From an uncultured bacterium (GTDB lineage: Bacteria; Actinomycetota; Coriobacteriia; Coriobacteriales; Coriobacteriaceae), in contig CAJMLY010000019.1 of assembly GCA_905214425.1 (NCBI GenBank), positions 1 to 38,882 on the forward strand: DNA of 38,882 nt, given 5' to 3'. Numbering within the stretch: the first letter of the stretch is position 1; every line of letters begins with the position of its first letter. The notes below the pieces were generated by a model. It saw only the letters and a list, made by a program, of their open reading frames with translations, made no database searches and was not told where the DNA came from. Below are positions 24,700 through 31,617 of this stretch, piece by piece. Made by a program: the position numbers and the translations under genes.

Positions 24700-25269
24700 T
24701 TATCGAGCAACAATCACCACATGGCGATCAGGGTCAGAACCCTCAGAATGAGTATCGACGGCATCATTGCCACGAAGTGCAATGTGAACCAGTCGGCGCT
24801 CGTAGGCATTCATGGGCGGAAGCGAAACACTCTTATGAGTGCGGATGGCACGCTCGGCAGCAGACTGAGCCATGGAGGCGACCTTGTCCTGGCGGCGGCT
24901 CTTGTATCCCTCGACGTCCACTACAACCGGATACCTAAAGCCAAGCTTGCGACTCACCAGCAAAGAGAACATTACCTGAAGAGCATCAAGAGTGCGACCA
25001 TGACGGCCAATGAGAACAGCAAGGTCGGGAGCCGTTACATCCAGAATCAGCTCACCCTCGTCGCCCTCATACTCATCAATAGGAGAGTTGGCGGCATCGA
25101 AGTGCGAAAGGATGGAACGCAGGATGGAAATCGCAACATCGGCAATGGTGTCGAGCTCCTCATCGGTCAGCTCTTCACCAGCCTTGTAGCGCTGTGCAAT
25201 CTCGGGATAATCGCCCGCGACCTGCGGGGCAACCTCCTCAAGCATATCCTCGATGATCTCTTCAGACAT
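24700..25269 (-). CDS. jag: RNA-binding protein KhpB/Jag (KH and R3H domains)
   Basis: 189 residues. An acidic N-terminus is followed by a KH domain (~65-125, with IGRHGRTLDALQ in place of the usual GxxG loop) and an R3H domain at ~135-185 containing ERRLVHIALRG. KhpB/Jag binds RNA, usually together with KhpA, and influences cell elongation and division in other Gram-positives. The long Jag_N domain of Bacillus is absent. The start is ATG 25269 with GGAG six bases upstream; an in-frame TTG at 25281 overlaps that ribosome site. It is the last gene of the rpmH operon, the usual position next to yidC. Confidence 0.92.
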   Translation of the reverse strand: MSEEIIEDMLEEVAPQVAGDYPEIAQRYKAGEELTDEELDTIADVAISILRSILSHFDAANSPIDEYEGDEGELILDVTAPDLAVLIGRHGRTLDALQVMFSLLVSRKLGFRYPVVVDVEGYKSRRQDKVASMAQSAAERAIRTHKSVSLPPMNAYERRLVHIALRGNDAVDTHSEGSDPDRHVVIVAR

Positions 25270-25284
25270 AACGTACTCCAAAAG

Positions 25285-25296
25285 TTAGGTACCTAA
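25285..25296. repeat. 12-bp palindrome, copy 2
   Basis: TTAGGTACCTAA in the 44-bp gap between yidC and jag; identical to 21781-21792. Confidence 0.6.
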
Positions 25297-25313
25297 ATAA
25301 GATTGATATCCCA

Positions 25314-26084
25314 CTACTTCTTCTTGTGCGGGCGCGGCTTCTTCTCGCGACGAGTGACCTCAACCTGCAGCGGCGCGTTCTTAAGACGCTCCTCCTCATC
25401 GGCCTTGGCCTTCTCGATAACCTTCTGCGTCACAAAAATCTGCTGGATAACCTGCCAAGCAGACGAGACGTCGTAGTACAGCAGAACACCAACGGGAAGG
25501 CTCCAGCCCATCCAAAGCATCATGACCGTCATGACAACAGCCATCATACGCATGCTCTGAGCCTGCTGGCCGGTCTGGTTGCGCGACATATAGAGCTGCG
25601 GAATCAGGGTCAGGACGGCGAACAGAATCAGGCAGACCAGCGCAGGCAGCGCAACCATAAAGCCATCGGCAAAGGAAGCGCTCGGCGTGGTGGTCAGGTC
25701 GGGCAGGATGTTGAAGAACGAGAACGTGCCGTCGTTAAAGTACTGCGGCAGGTTACGCAGCAGCGTAAACAGGGCAAACAGGACAGGCATCTGGATCAAC
25801 AGCGGCAGACAACCAGCCATGGGGTTGAACTTGTTCTCGCTGTAGAACTTCTGCATCTCCTCGGCCTGACGCTGAGGATCGTCGGCATAGCGCTCCTGGA
25901 TCTCGAGCATCTTGGGCTGCAGCACCTGCATGCGAGCCGTCGACTTGGTCGACTTGAGCATAAGCGGCGTCAGCAGCAGACGGATGATGACCACCAGGAT
26001 GATGATGGACAGGCCCCAGTCGACCGCAAAGGTCTGGATGAGCTTGAGCAGCTCGAAAAGGATGTTAACGATCCAATCCCACAT
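25314..26084 (-). CDS. yidC: Membrane protein insertase YidC/OxaA
   Basis: 256 residues; inserts and folds membrane proteins alone or with Sec. It is the short Gram-positive form without the large periplasmic domain. Five hydrophobic segments are visible (~5-20, 23-45, 93-112, 140-168, 178-207). The conserved Arg in IIRLLLTPLMLKS (residue ~35) lies in the hydrophilic groove. The C-terminal ~30 residues are strongly basic (RREKKPRPHKKK), which may contact ribosomes. No lipobox is present, unlike many Firmicutes forms. GGAGG precedes ATG 26084. It lies 29 bases after yidD and 44 before jag. Confidence 0.96.
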   Translation of the reverse strand: MWDWIVNILFELLKLIQTFAVDWGLSIIILVVIIRLLLTPLMLKSTKSTARMQVLQPKMLEIQERYADDPQRQAEEMQKFYSENKFNPMAGCLPLLIQMPVLFALFTLLRNLPQYFNDGTFSFFNILPDLTTTPSASFADGFMVALPALVCLILFAVLTLIPQLYMSRNQTGQQAQSMRMMAVVMTVMMLWMGWSLPVGVLLYYDVSSAWQVIQQIFVTQKVIEKAKADEEERLKNAPLQVEVTRREKKPRPHKKK

Positions 26085-26113
26085 GTAAGTTTTCCTCCGA
26101 TAGCGAGTGCCCG

Positions 26114-26338
26114 CTAGGGCACAGGGTCATAACCGCCGACGTGCAGGGGATTGCAGCGAGCGATGCGCCTCACGGCAAGCCAGCAGCCTCTCAAAACACC
26201 GTACTTCTCAATCGCCTGGACGGCGTATTGCGAGCACGTTGGGTAATAAATGCAGGCGTCAGGCAATAAGGGCGAAATAACCTGTTGATATATGCGAATA
26301 GGAGCGATGGCAACACGTCGCAAAACGTGATTGCTCAT
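26114..26338 (-). CDS. yidD: Membrane protein insertion efficiency factor YidD
   Basis: 74 residues with the family pattern IRIYQQVISPLLP, CIYYPTCSQYAVQAIEKYG and RIARCNPLHVGGYDPVP; the conserved cysteines are C29, C35, C52 and C62. YidD is a small peripheral membrane protein that assists YidC-dependent insertion. Its ATG overlaps the rnpA stop by four bases, giving tight translational coupling, and yidC follows. The length and motif set are normal. Confidence 0.95.
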   Translation of the reverse strand: MSNHVLRRVAIAPIRIYQQVISPLLPDACIYYPTCSQYAVQAIEKYGVLRGCWLAVRRIARCNPLHVGGYDPVP

Positions 26339-26673
26339 CGCTCCTCCCCGGCAACGCCGGCGCGCTTCATAAGCGAACGCAACGCCTTGTCCATCTCCTG
26401 CGGCGAGGAAACCCTCGTCTTGGGAGTTGCGAACAAGATGATGTCATAACCCGCAACGGGAAATCCGCAGCTGCGGGCGGCCTCGCGCATCACACGCTTA
26501 GAACGGTTGCGCACAACTGCACAACCGAGCCGTTTAGCACCAACGAAGGCGACCCTTCCGGAGTCGCCTTCGCCAACCGATTCACATATGGTCATTCGAA
26601 TCAGAGGGTGATTGAAACGACGCCCCTGACTGAACACATGCTCGAAATCTTGCCGAGACTTAATAGTCTTCAT
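26335..26673 (-). CDS. rnpA: Ribonuclease P protein component
   Basis: 112 residues; binds the catalytic RNA of RNase P and aids 5' maturation of tRNAs. The family core is present: RQDFEHVFSQGRRF near the N-terminus and the RNA-binding RNR motif as NRSKRVMREAAR (~57-68). Basic content is high throughout. It follows rpmH by 20 bases in the order conserved at nearly all bacterial origins and overlaps yidD by four bases. The rnpB RNA is not in this window. Confidence 0.95.
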   Translation of the reverse strand: MKTIKSRQDFEHVFSQGRRFNHPLIRMTICESVGEGDSGRVAFVGAKRLGCAVVRNRSKRVMREAARSCGFPVAGYDIILFATPKTRVSSPQEMDKALRSLMKRAGVAGEER

Positions 26674-26693
26674 GCGAGATGTGTGTATCGCTG

Positions 26694-26828
26694 CTAGACA
26701 GTGAGACGCTTGCGGCCCTTGGCGCGGCGACGGGCGAGCACGGCACGACCACCCTTGGTGGCCATACGGGCACGGAAGCCATGGGTCTTGGCACGCTTAC
26801 GCTTATTAGGCTGATACGTACGCTTCAT
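26694..26828 (-). CDS. rpmH: 50S ribosomal protein L34
   Basis: 44 residues, MKRTYQPNKRKRAKTHGF then RMATKGGRAVLARRRAKGRKRL, the standard L34 sequence pattern. L34 is a small basic protein deep in the 50S subunit. The ATG is at 26828 with AGGAGG eight bases upstream; upstream in-frame codons are not used. It is the first gene of the rpmH-rnpA-yidD-yidC-jag operon, driven by the strong promoter at 26901-26930, and marks the left edge of the origin region. Confidence 0.97.
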   Translation of the reverse strand: MKRTYQPNKRKRAKTHGFRARMATKGGRAVLARRRAKGRKRLTV

Positions 26829-26900
26829 CTTAAGTTCCTCCTGCTGCATTTCGAGTGTCCGCGGGAGCGCGGACGCAGATATAGACACGTGAGCTTGAAG

Positions 26901-26930
26901 ATTGTAGGGAAATCAATGTTCAAATGTCAA
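26901..26930 (-). promoter_or_regulatory. Strong promoter of rpmH operon
   Basis: Minus strand TTGACA, 18 bases, TACAAT: a full consensus -35 and near-consensus -10, about 70 bases upstream of rpmH. Confidence 0.85.
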
Positions 26931-27173
26931 GAAATCAAAGGTAAAAGGTCGCGCAGTTCACACGGTTCCCCCATAAGCCGAGTTCGATTTAGCGGTGCAT
27001 GGCAACTTTTCACGATATTTCATCGAGTTTTCAACAGGTCATGTTGGCAATGTTGAGAACTTTTCGTCCGTTTTCCAAAGTTTTCAACAGGTTTTGAAAG
27101 TTTGTCGAAAGATAAGAAACATTGCACGGTGAGCTACTATTTGTTCGAAACCTTTTGGAAGATTGCGAGCGGC
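26931..27173. other. Putative oriC part 1: divergent region between rpmH and the GHKL gene
   Basis: About 240 bp at the strand switch. It contains DnaA-box-like motifs TTTTCAACA at 27028-27036 and 27081-27089 (plus) and TTCTCAACA at 27051-27059 (minus). Both plus copies extend to the 11-mer TTTTCAACAGG, which recurs after dnaA. Weaker look-alikes are TTGCCAACA (27042-27050, minus) and TTTTCCAAA (27071-27079). The identity of the nonamer as this organism's DnaA box is inferred from clustering and resemblance to TTATCCACA. No clear plus-strand promoter was found. Confidence 0.6.
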
Positions 27174-28526
27174 ATGTCTGACGACTTTTACACCATGGTC
27201 GATTCCGGAGACCCGGCACCCGACAACGAGCACATCACCGGCGTGCGCGAAGAGCGTGACGAAGGTGAACAGACGACAACGCAGGCGCCAAAAGCCATGT
27301 ACGCCGCGCGCATCGCCGTCTATGACGACATGCTGTCGACACCGCGTGTGATCGTCATTGATCCGCAAGATGTCCGCACGTATTTGGAAGAGACGACCAA
27401 CACCGTCTACCAGTGCATGAAAGAACAAGGTGGCCATATCTCGCTCATGGTCATCCGCGAGATTGTCGAAAACTTTATCCACGCACACTTTGCAGAGCCC
27501 ATCATCTCGATTCTGGACGGCGGAGACACCATCCGCTTTGCTGACCAAGGACCCGGCATCGACGACAAGGAACGCGCTTTCGACTTTGGCGTTACCAGTG
27601 CAAACAGCAAGATGAAGCGCTATATCCGTGGAACCGGAGCAGGGTTTCCCATGGTGCAGGAGTATTTGGAAAACGCCGGCGGTGCCGTATCCATCGAGGA
27701 CAACATGGGTAGCGGTACCGTGGTTACGGTAAGCCTGGACCCTAAACGCGTGCAGGAAATCGAGCGCGCCGGTGGACGCGGCGCTGCCGTGCGGCCCGAG
27801 ACGGAGCAGCCCACATATCCCCTGCCGGGAGCTTTTGCGCAGCAGCCCATGGCAACGCAGCAGATGCAGCCCCCCGTGAGGCAGATGCAGCAGCCCGGAA
27901 TGCTTCCCACACAAGAGCCCCAGGCGACATCGATGTCGATGCCGCCAAACATGCCAGAGGCCGTGCCGCTGGCGGATCAGGATGCAGCAGCAATGCAGCA
28001 GGCGACGGGCGCACCGGGTGGCCAGCAAATGGGCTATCAGCCGTACCAACAAGGATATCCATATCAGCAGATGCCGCCACTGGGGTACGGCCAGCAGTTC
28101 CCGCAGCAGTACCAGCAAGGATATCAGCAGCCGTACCAGCAGATGCCGCAGCAGCAGTACAACCCCTGGGCCCAACAGATGCCTCCGCAGCCTTACCAAC
28201 AGTGGCCTCAAAGTTTTCAACAGCAAATGCCACCGATGCAGAGTTCTCAACAACCAGCAGCTCAAATGATGTATCCTAATGCAGCAAATCAGCATGCGCA
28301 GCCACAACCGGACGTGTTCGTAAGCGATCGCGGCAACGCCGCGCTGGGCTATCTGGCGCAAAATCAAGCGTGCGGTGCAACCGATCTGGCGAGGGCGTTT
28401 GGAAACTCGGCCCCCACTTGGTCACGCACGCTCAATGACTTGGCGCAGGCCGGCTTGGTCATCAAGCATGGCCAGAAATACCATCTGACCGAACTCGGCG
28501 CCGCTCGCGTGCGAGCTCAGAGCTAA
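27174..28526 (+). CDS. GHKL-type ATPase with Gln/Pro-rich linker and C-terminal winged helix, upstream of dnaA
   Basis: 450 residues from ATG 27174; the frame is open to a TTG at 27102, but no start has a good ribosome site. Numbered from 27174, a histidine-kinase-like ATPase domain spans ~45-190: N box REIVENFIHAH (~95-105), G1 FADQGPGID (~122-130), G2 RGTGAGFPMV (~152-161) and GSGTVVTV (~179-186). No HisKA phospho-acceptor domain or membrane segment precedes it, so it is not a classical kinase. Residues ~215-380 are low-complexity Gln, Pro, Met and Tyr with QQPYQQMP-like repeats. The end (~385-445: ALGYLAQNQACGATDLA, then SRTLNDLAQAGLVIKHG) looks like a MarR-type winged helix. It ends 15 bases before dnaA, so the two are surely co-transcribed. 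A role in controlling initiation or dnaA expression is inference. Confidence 0.82.
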   Translation: MSDDFYTMVDSGDPAPDNEHITGVREERDEGEQTTTQAPKAMYAARIAVYDDMLSTPRVIVIDPQDVRTYLEETTNTVYQCMKEQGGHISLMVIREIVENFIHAHFAEPIISILDGGDTIRFADQGPGIDDKERAFDFGVTSANSKMKRYIRGTGAGFPMVQEYLENAGGAVSIEDNMGSGTVVTVSLDPKRVQEIERAGGRGAAVRPETEQPTYPLPGAFAQQPMATQQMQPPVRQMQQPGMLPTQEPQATSMSMPPNMPEAVPLADQDAAAMQQATGAPGGQQMGYQPYQQGYPYQQMPPLGYGQQFPQQYQQGYQQPYQQMPQQQYNPWAQQMPPQPYQQWPQSFQQQMPPMQSSQQPAAQMMYPNAANQHAQPQPDVFVSDRGNAALGYLAQNQACGATDLARAFGNSAPTWSRTLNDLAQAGLVIKHGQKYHLTELGAARVRAQS

Positions 28527-28541
28527 AGAACGGGAGAGACA

Positions 28542-30266
28542 GTGGACGAGGAAGCAAGCATCATCCTGGGGGATGCCATCGCCTTTTGCCAGCGCGACGG
28601 CCAAGATGCACGCCTCATCAACATGCTGGGGCAATCGCGGGCCATAAGCCTGACCGAAGATACGCTCACGATCGAGGCCCCCTCGCGCTTTGCCATCGCG
28701 CAGCTCAAAAAGCATCAGCCGACCATTGAGGCCTATCTGGAAGAAATCGCCTTTGCACCGATCGCGCTCGACATCGTGGCACCGCAAGGCGCCGTGACGG
28801 AATCCGCTGCCGCGACGGCGCCCGCCACGGCCCCCGCTGCTTCCCCGACGGTACCAGCCTCCGCAAGCGACGTGCCGACAATCGAGCACCAGCACAGCAA
28901 TGTTTCCCGTGAAACCATGGCGCCGTTGCCGACCGCGGCGGCGACGTCAACGAACGCACCCGTCACGCACATGCCCATCGCTCACGACGCAGCGGCGGGC
29001 GCGGATTCGGGCATTGCAATCAAGAACACGCTCTCGGCCGATGATTTTCGTCGCATGATGAACCAGATGAAGGGCGGAGCGCCGACTAAATCCACGCAAG
29101 CTGCGACCCCCGCTTCAACCATGCCAGCACCGACCGTGCCGGCCGAGCAGAATACGGATGGAGCCCCGCTCGCCGCGAACTCAAAATTTACCTTTGAGAA
29201 CTTTGTCTACGGCCCCGAGAACAGCCATGCCTATCGCTCGGCACTCAAGTTTGCCGCCCTCGCGGACGAGCGCGGCACATGCACATCACTTTTCATCTAC
29301 GGCAAATCGGGCCTGGGCAAGACGCACCTGCTGCTTGCCATCAAAAACGAGCTCGCCGAGAAGTCGCCCGAGATCAAGGTCAAGTATGCCAACTCCCAGG
29401 CATATCTGGACGACCTGATGACCGAGTTCGACCGTCAAAAGAAGAGCAACGCCCCCATCATGCAGGCGTACCACGGCGTGGACGTGCTCATCATCGATGA
29501 CATCCAAAACATCATCGGCAAGCGCGCGAGCGTGGACTACTTTTTCCAGCTCATGGACGAGTTCATCCGCAATAACAAGAAGGTCGTCATCGCGGCAGAC
29601 CGCGCCCCCAAGGACCTGAGCATGGACGAGCGTCTGACCAGCCGCTTCAACGCCGGAATGCTCTGCCTGGTCGCAGAGCCCAGCTACGAGATGAAATACA
29701 AGATCTTGCAGCGCTATTACGAGAACACCATCGTCGCCGCTCCCGAGGCAGGCGACGACTCGCTGCTGGCGGCCTATGGGGGCGACGGCGGGCACCTGAC
29801 CGACGAGCACTTTAAACACATGGCCGAGGTCTCGGGCACCAACATCCGCGAACTCGAGAGCTTTTGCGAGCGCTGCGCCGGCGAGGCGGGCGACCGCGAG
29901 CGCGAGGGCGGGGAGCTCACCTTTGACGATATCGACGCCATCGCCAACCAGTACTTCGACACATCGGCCAAAAAGATCAACGTCCAGACGGTTCAGTCCG
30001 TCATCGAAGAGCAGTACGGCGTGACGCACGAGGAGCTCATCGGCCCGCGTCGCAACGCCAATATCGCCAAAGCACGCCATATTGCCATCTATCTGGCCAT
30101 CGAGATGTGCGAGATGACGACCACGGCGGTGGGCGCCGAATTTGGCAACCGCAACCACTCGACCGTCAGTACGAGCTACAAAAAGGTCCAGAAGATGATC
30201 CAGGAAGACCGCACCGTCACCGAAGACCTCAAGTCGCTGCGCGATAAAATTACACTGCGCTCGTAG
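28542..30266 (+). CDS. dnaA: Chromosomal replication initiator protein DnaA
   Basis: 574 residues. Domain I (~1-80) is divergent. A long Ala/Pro/Thr-rich linker (~85-212) follows. The AAA+ domain starts at KFTFENFVYG (~215), with Walker A GKSGLGKTH (254-262), Walker B LIIDDIQ (316-322), sensor I and the arginine-finger region SRFNAG. Domain IV (~480-574) binds DnaA boxes; GNRNHSTV (536-543) is the DnaA signature. DnaA-ATP opens oriC and represses or activates its own and other genes. The start is GTG 28542 with GGGAG upstream. A degenerate parS site lies inside the linker. The linker is longer than in E. coli or Bacillus, as often in high-GC actinobacteria. Confidence 0.97.
   Translation: MDEEASIILGDAIAFCQRDGQDARLINMLGQSRAISLTEDTLTIEAPSRFAIAQLKKHQPTIEAYLEEIAFAPIALDIVAPQGAVTESAAATAPATAPAASPTVPASASDVPTIEHQHSNVSRETMAPLPTAAATSTNAPVTHMPIAHDAAAGADSGIAIKNTLSADDFRRMMNQMKGGAPTKSTQAATPASTMPAPTVPAEQNTDGAPLAANSKFTFENFVYGPENSHAYRSALKFAALADERGTCTSLFIYGKSGLGKTHLLLAIKNELAEKSPEIKVKYANSQAYLDDLMTEFDRQKKSNAPIMQAYHGVDVLIIDDIQNIIGKRASVDYFFQLMDEFIRNNKKVVIAADRAPKDLSMDERLTSRFNAGMLCLVAEPSYEMKYKILQRYYENTIVAAPEAGDDSLLAAYGGDGGHLTDEHFKHMAEVSGTNIRELESFCERCAGEAGDREREGGELTFDDIDAIANQYFDTSAKKINVQTVQSVIEEQYGVTHEELIGPRRNANIAKARHIAIYLAIEMCEMTTTAVGAEFGNRNHSTVSTSYKKVQKMIQEDRTVTEDLKSLRDKITLRS
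28901..28916. other. Degenerate parS-like site inside dnaA
   Basis: TGTTTCCCGTGAAACC matches the canonical parS at 14 of 16 positions. It encodes Asn-Val-Ser-Arg-Glu-Thr in the poorly constrained DnaA linker. Confidence 0.5.
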
Positions 30267-30279
30267 GGAAATAGAGACA

Positions 30280-30457
30280 CCTGTTGAAAACTTGTCGAAA
30301 CCACGGGCATAAGGTGTCTAAAACCCAACCCGCGGTGATGAAAAGTTTTGCGCAGGTTTTGAACGTGGAAAACCACCCCTGTTGCACACAGGTTGCTGTC
30401 GATTCTCTTTCTGGGTCTGACCTGCGTCTTTGGGAGTAATCAACAGTTTCGTCAGTG
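30280..30457. other. Putative oriC part 2: DnaA-box cluster between dnaA and dnaN
   Basis: Box-like nonamers are TTTTCAACA (30282-30290, minus, within the 11-mer shared with part 1), TTTTCCACG (30364-30372, minus), a TTGCACACA look-alike (30382-30390) and TAATCAACA (30437-30445, plus). They occupy the 238-bp gap after dnaA, where the unwinding half of the Bacillus-type bipartite origin lies. Confidence 0.6.
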
Positions 30458-30472
30458 CTATTACTATTATTA
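30458..30472 (+). other. DnaA-trio-type array (candidate origin unwinding element)
   Basis: Plus-strand triplets CTA-TTA-CTA-TTA-TTA. The complementary strand reads 3'-GAT-AAT-GAT-AAT-AAT-5', the known DnaA-trio pattern in the expected direction away from the DnaA box at 30437-30445, with 12 bases between. An AT-rich tract follows to ~30500, including the palindrome AGATATTTATATCT. Confidence 0.65.
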
Positions 30473-30504
30473 AGATATTTATATCTATAGAAAGGTATTA
30501 AAAG

Positions 30505-31608
30505 ATGAAGTTCACCGTCAGCCAGAGCTCGCTTACACAAGCCATCGGCGTCGTTATGAAGGGTGTCGCTTCGGCATCCACCCTCCCCATCCTGTCGGGC
30601 GTGCTCGTTAAGGCCCAAGACGGCATCTTGGAATTCCAGACCTCTAACTACACCATCTCAATCCGTCATCGCATCGCGGCGCATGTCGAAGAAGAGGGCG
30701 AGATGGTTATTCCCTGTAAGATGCTCTCCAATATCACCAAGACCCTCCCCGATGCCCCGGTCACCTTTGAGCTGTCCGAGCGCCAGGTGCTGATTGGTTG
30801 CGAGAAGAGCTCTTTTAGGCTGAACACGCTCGATGCCAATGACTTCCCCGAGTTTCCGGCCTATGCCATCGAGAGTGCCGTGGAGCTGCCGACCGATGTC
30901 TTGTCCGAAATGGTCGGCCGCGTGTGGCGCGTCACCTCGACCGACAAGGCTCGCCCCATCCTGGGCGGCGTGCACATGAAGGTCGAGAACAACACCGTAC
31001 GCCTGGTAGCGACCGATTCCTTCCGCTTGGCCGTGTGCGATACGCAGGTCGAGACCTCGACCCTCGAGGGCTCCTTTGAGCTCAACGTTCCGGCTGACGC
31101 CTTTAACGACGCGCTGAACATCATGGCCAGCCAAGCGACCATCATGATCGGGGCTACCGACACCCAGGTCGTCTTCGAGGCCGGCAACACCACCTACGTG
31201 TCGCGTCGCATCGAGGGCGTGTACCCCAACTACAAGCAGCTCATCCCCGATTCGTGCGTGACGAGCGTCAAGATCGACGTCGCCGCCTTTAACGCCGCCC
31301 TCAAGCGCGTGGCCGTTATCGCGAGCGCCAACCCCGCCGTCAAGTTCGAGATCGATGTCGAGAACGGGCAGATGGGCCTGTCCTCCATTTCCAATGACCA
31401 GGACCTTGCGCAGGAGACGATCGATGTCGAGGCCGAGGGCGAGTCGGGTACCATCGCCTTCAACTACCATTACATCTTCGGCTGCCTCAATGCCCTGTCC
31501 AAGGAGAAGGAGATCACGCTGGAGCTCAAGAGCTACTCGCAGGCGGGCATCTTCAAGTCCTACGACAAGATCAACTACCTGTACCTGGTCATGCCGGTCC
31601 GCATCTAG
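30505..31608 (+). CDS. dnaN: DNA polymerase III beta subunit (sliding clamp)
   Basis: 367 residues, the standard length for three clamp domains of ~120 residues each. The dimer ring encircles DNA and tethers polymerase III, ligase, MutS and other partners. Recognisable segments are TLPILSGVLVKA at the N-terminus, RPILGGVHM and RLVATDSFRLAV in the middle domain, RRIEGVYPNYKQLIP, and the C-terminal YLVMPVRI. That last segment is the conserved end that borders the partner-binding pocket. AAAGG stands upstream of ATG 30505. It is followed by recF after nine bases. Confidence 0.97.
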   Translation: MKFTVSQSSLTQAIGVVMKGVASASTLPILSGVLVKAQDGILEFQTSNYTISIRHRIAAHVEEEGEMVIPCKMLSNITKTLPDAPVTFELSERQVLIGCEKSSFRLNTLDANDFPEFPAYAIESAVELPTDVLSEMVGRVWRVTSTDKARPILGGVHMKVENNTVRLVATDSFRLAVCDTQVETSTLEGSFELNVPADAFNDALNIMASQATIMIGATDTQVVFEAGNTTYVSRRIEGVYPNYKQLIPDSCVTSVKIDVAAFNAALKRVAVIASANPAVKFEIDVENGQMGLSSISNDQDLAQETIDVEAEGESGTIAFNYHYIFGCLNALSKEKEITLELKSYSQAGIFKSYDKINYLYLVMPVRI

Positions 31609-31617
31609 CGCTGCGCC

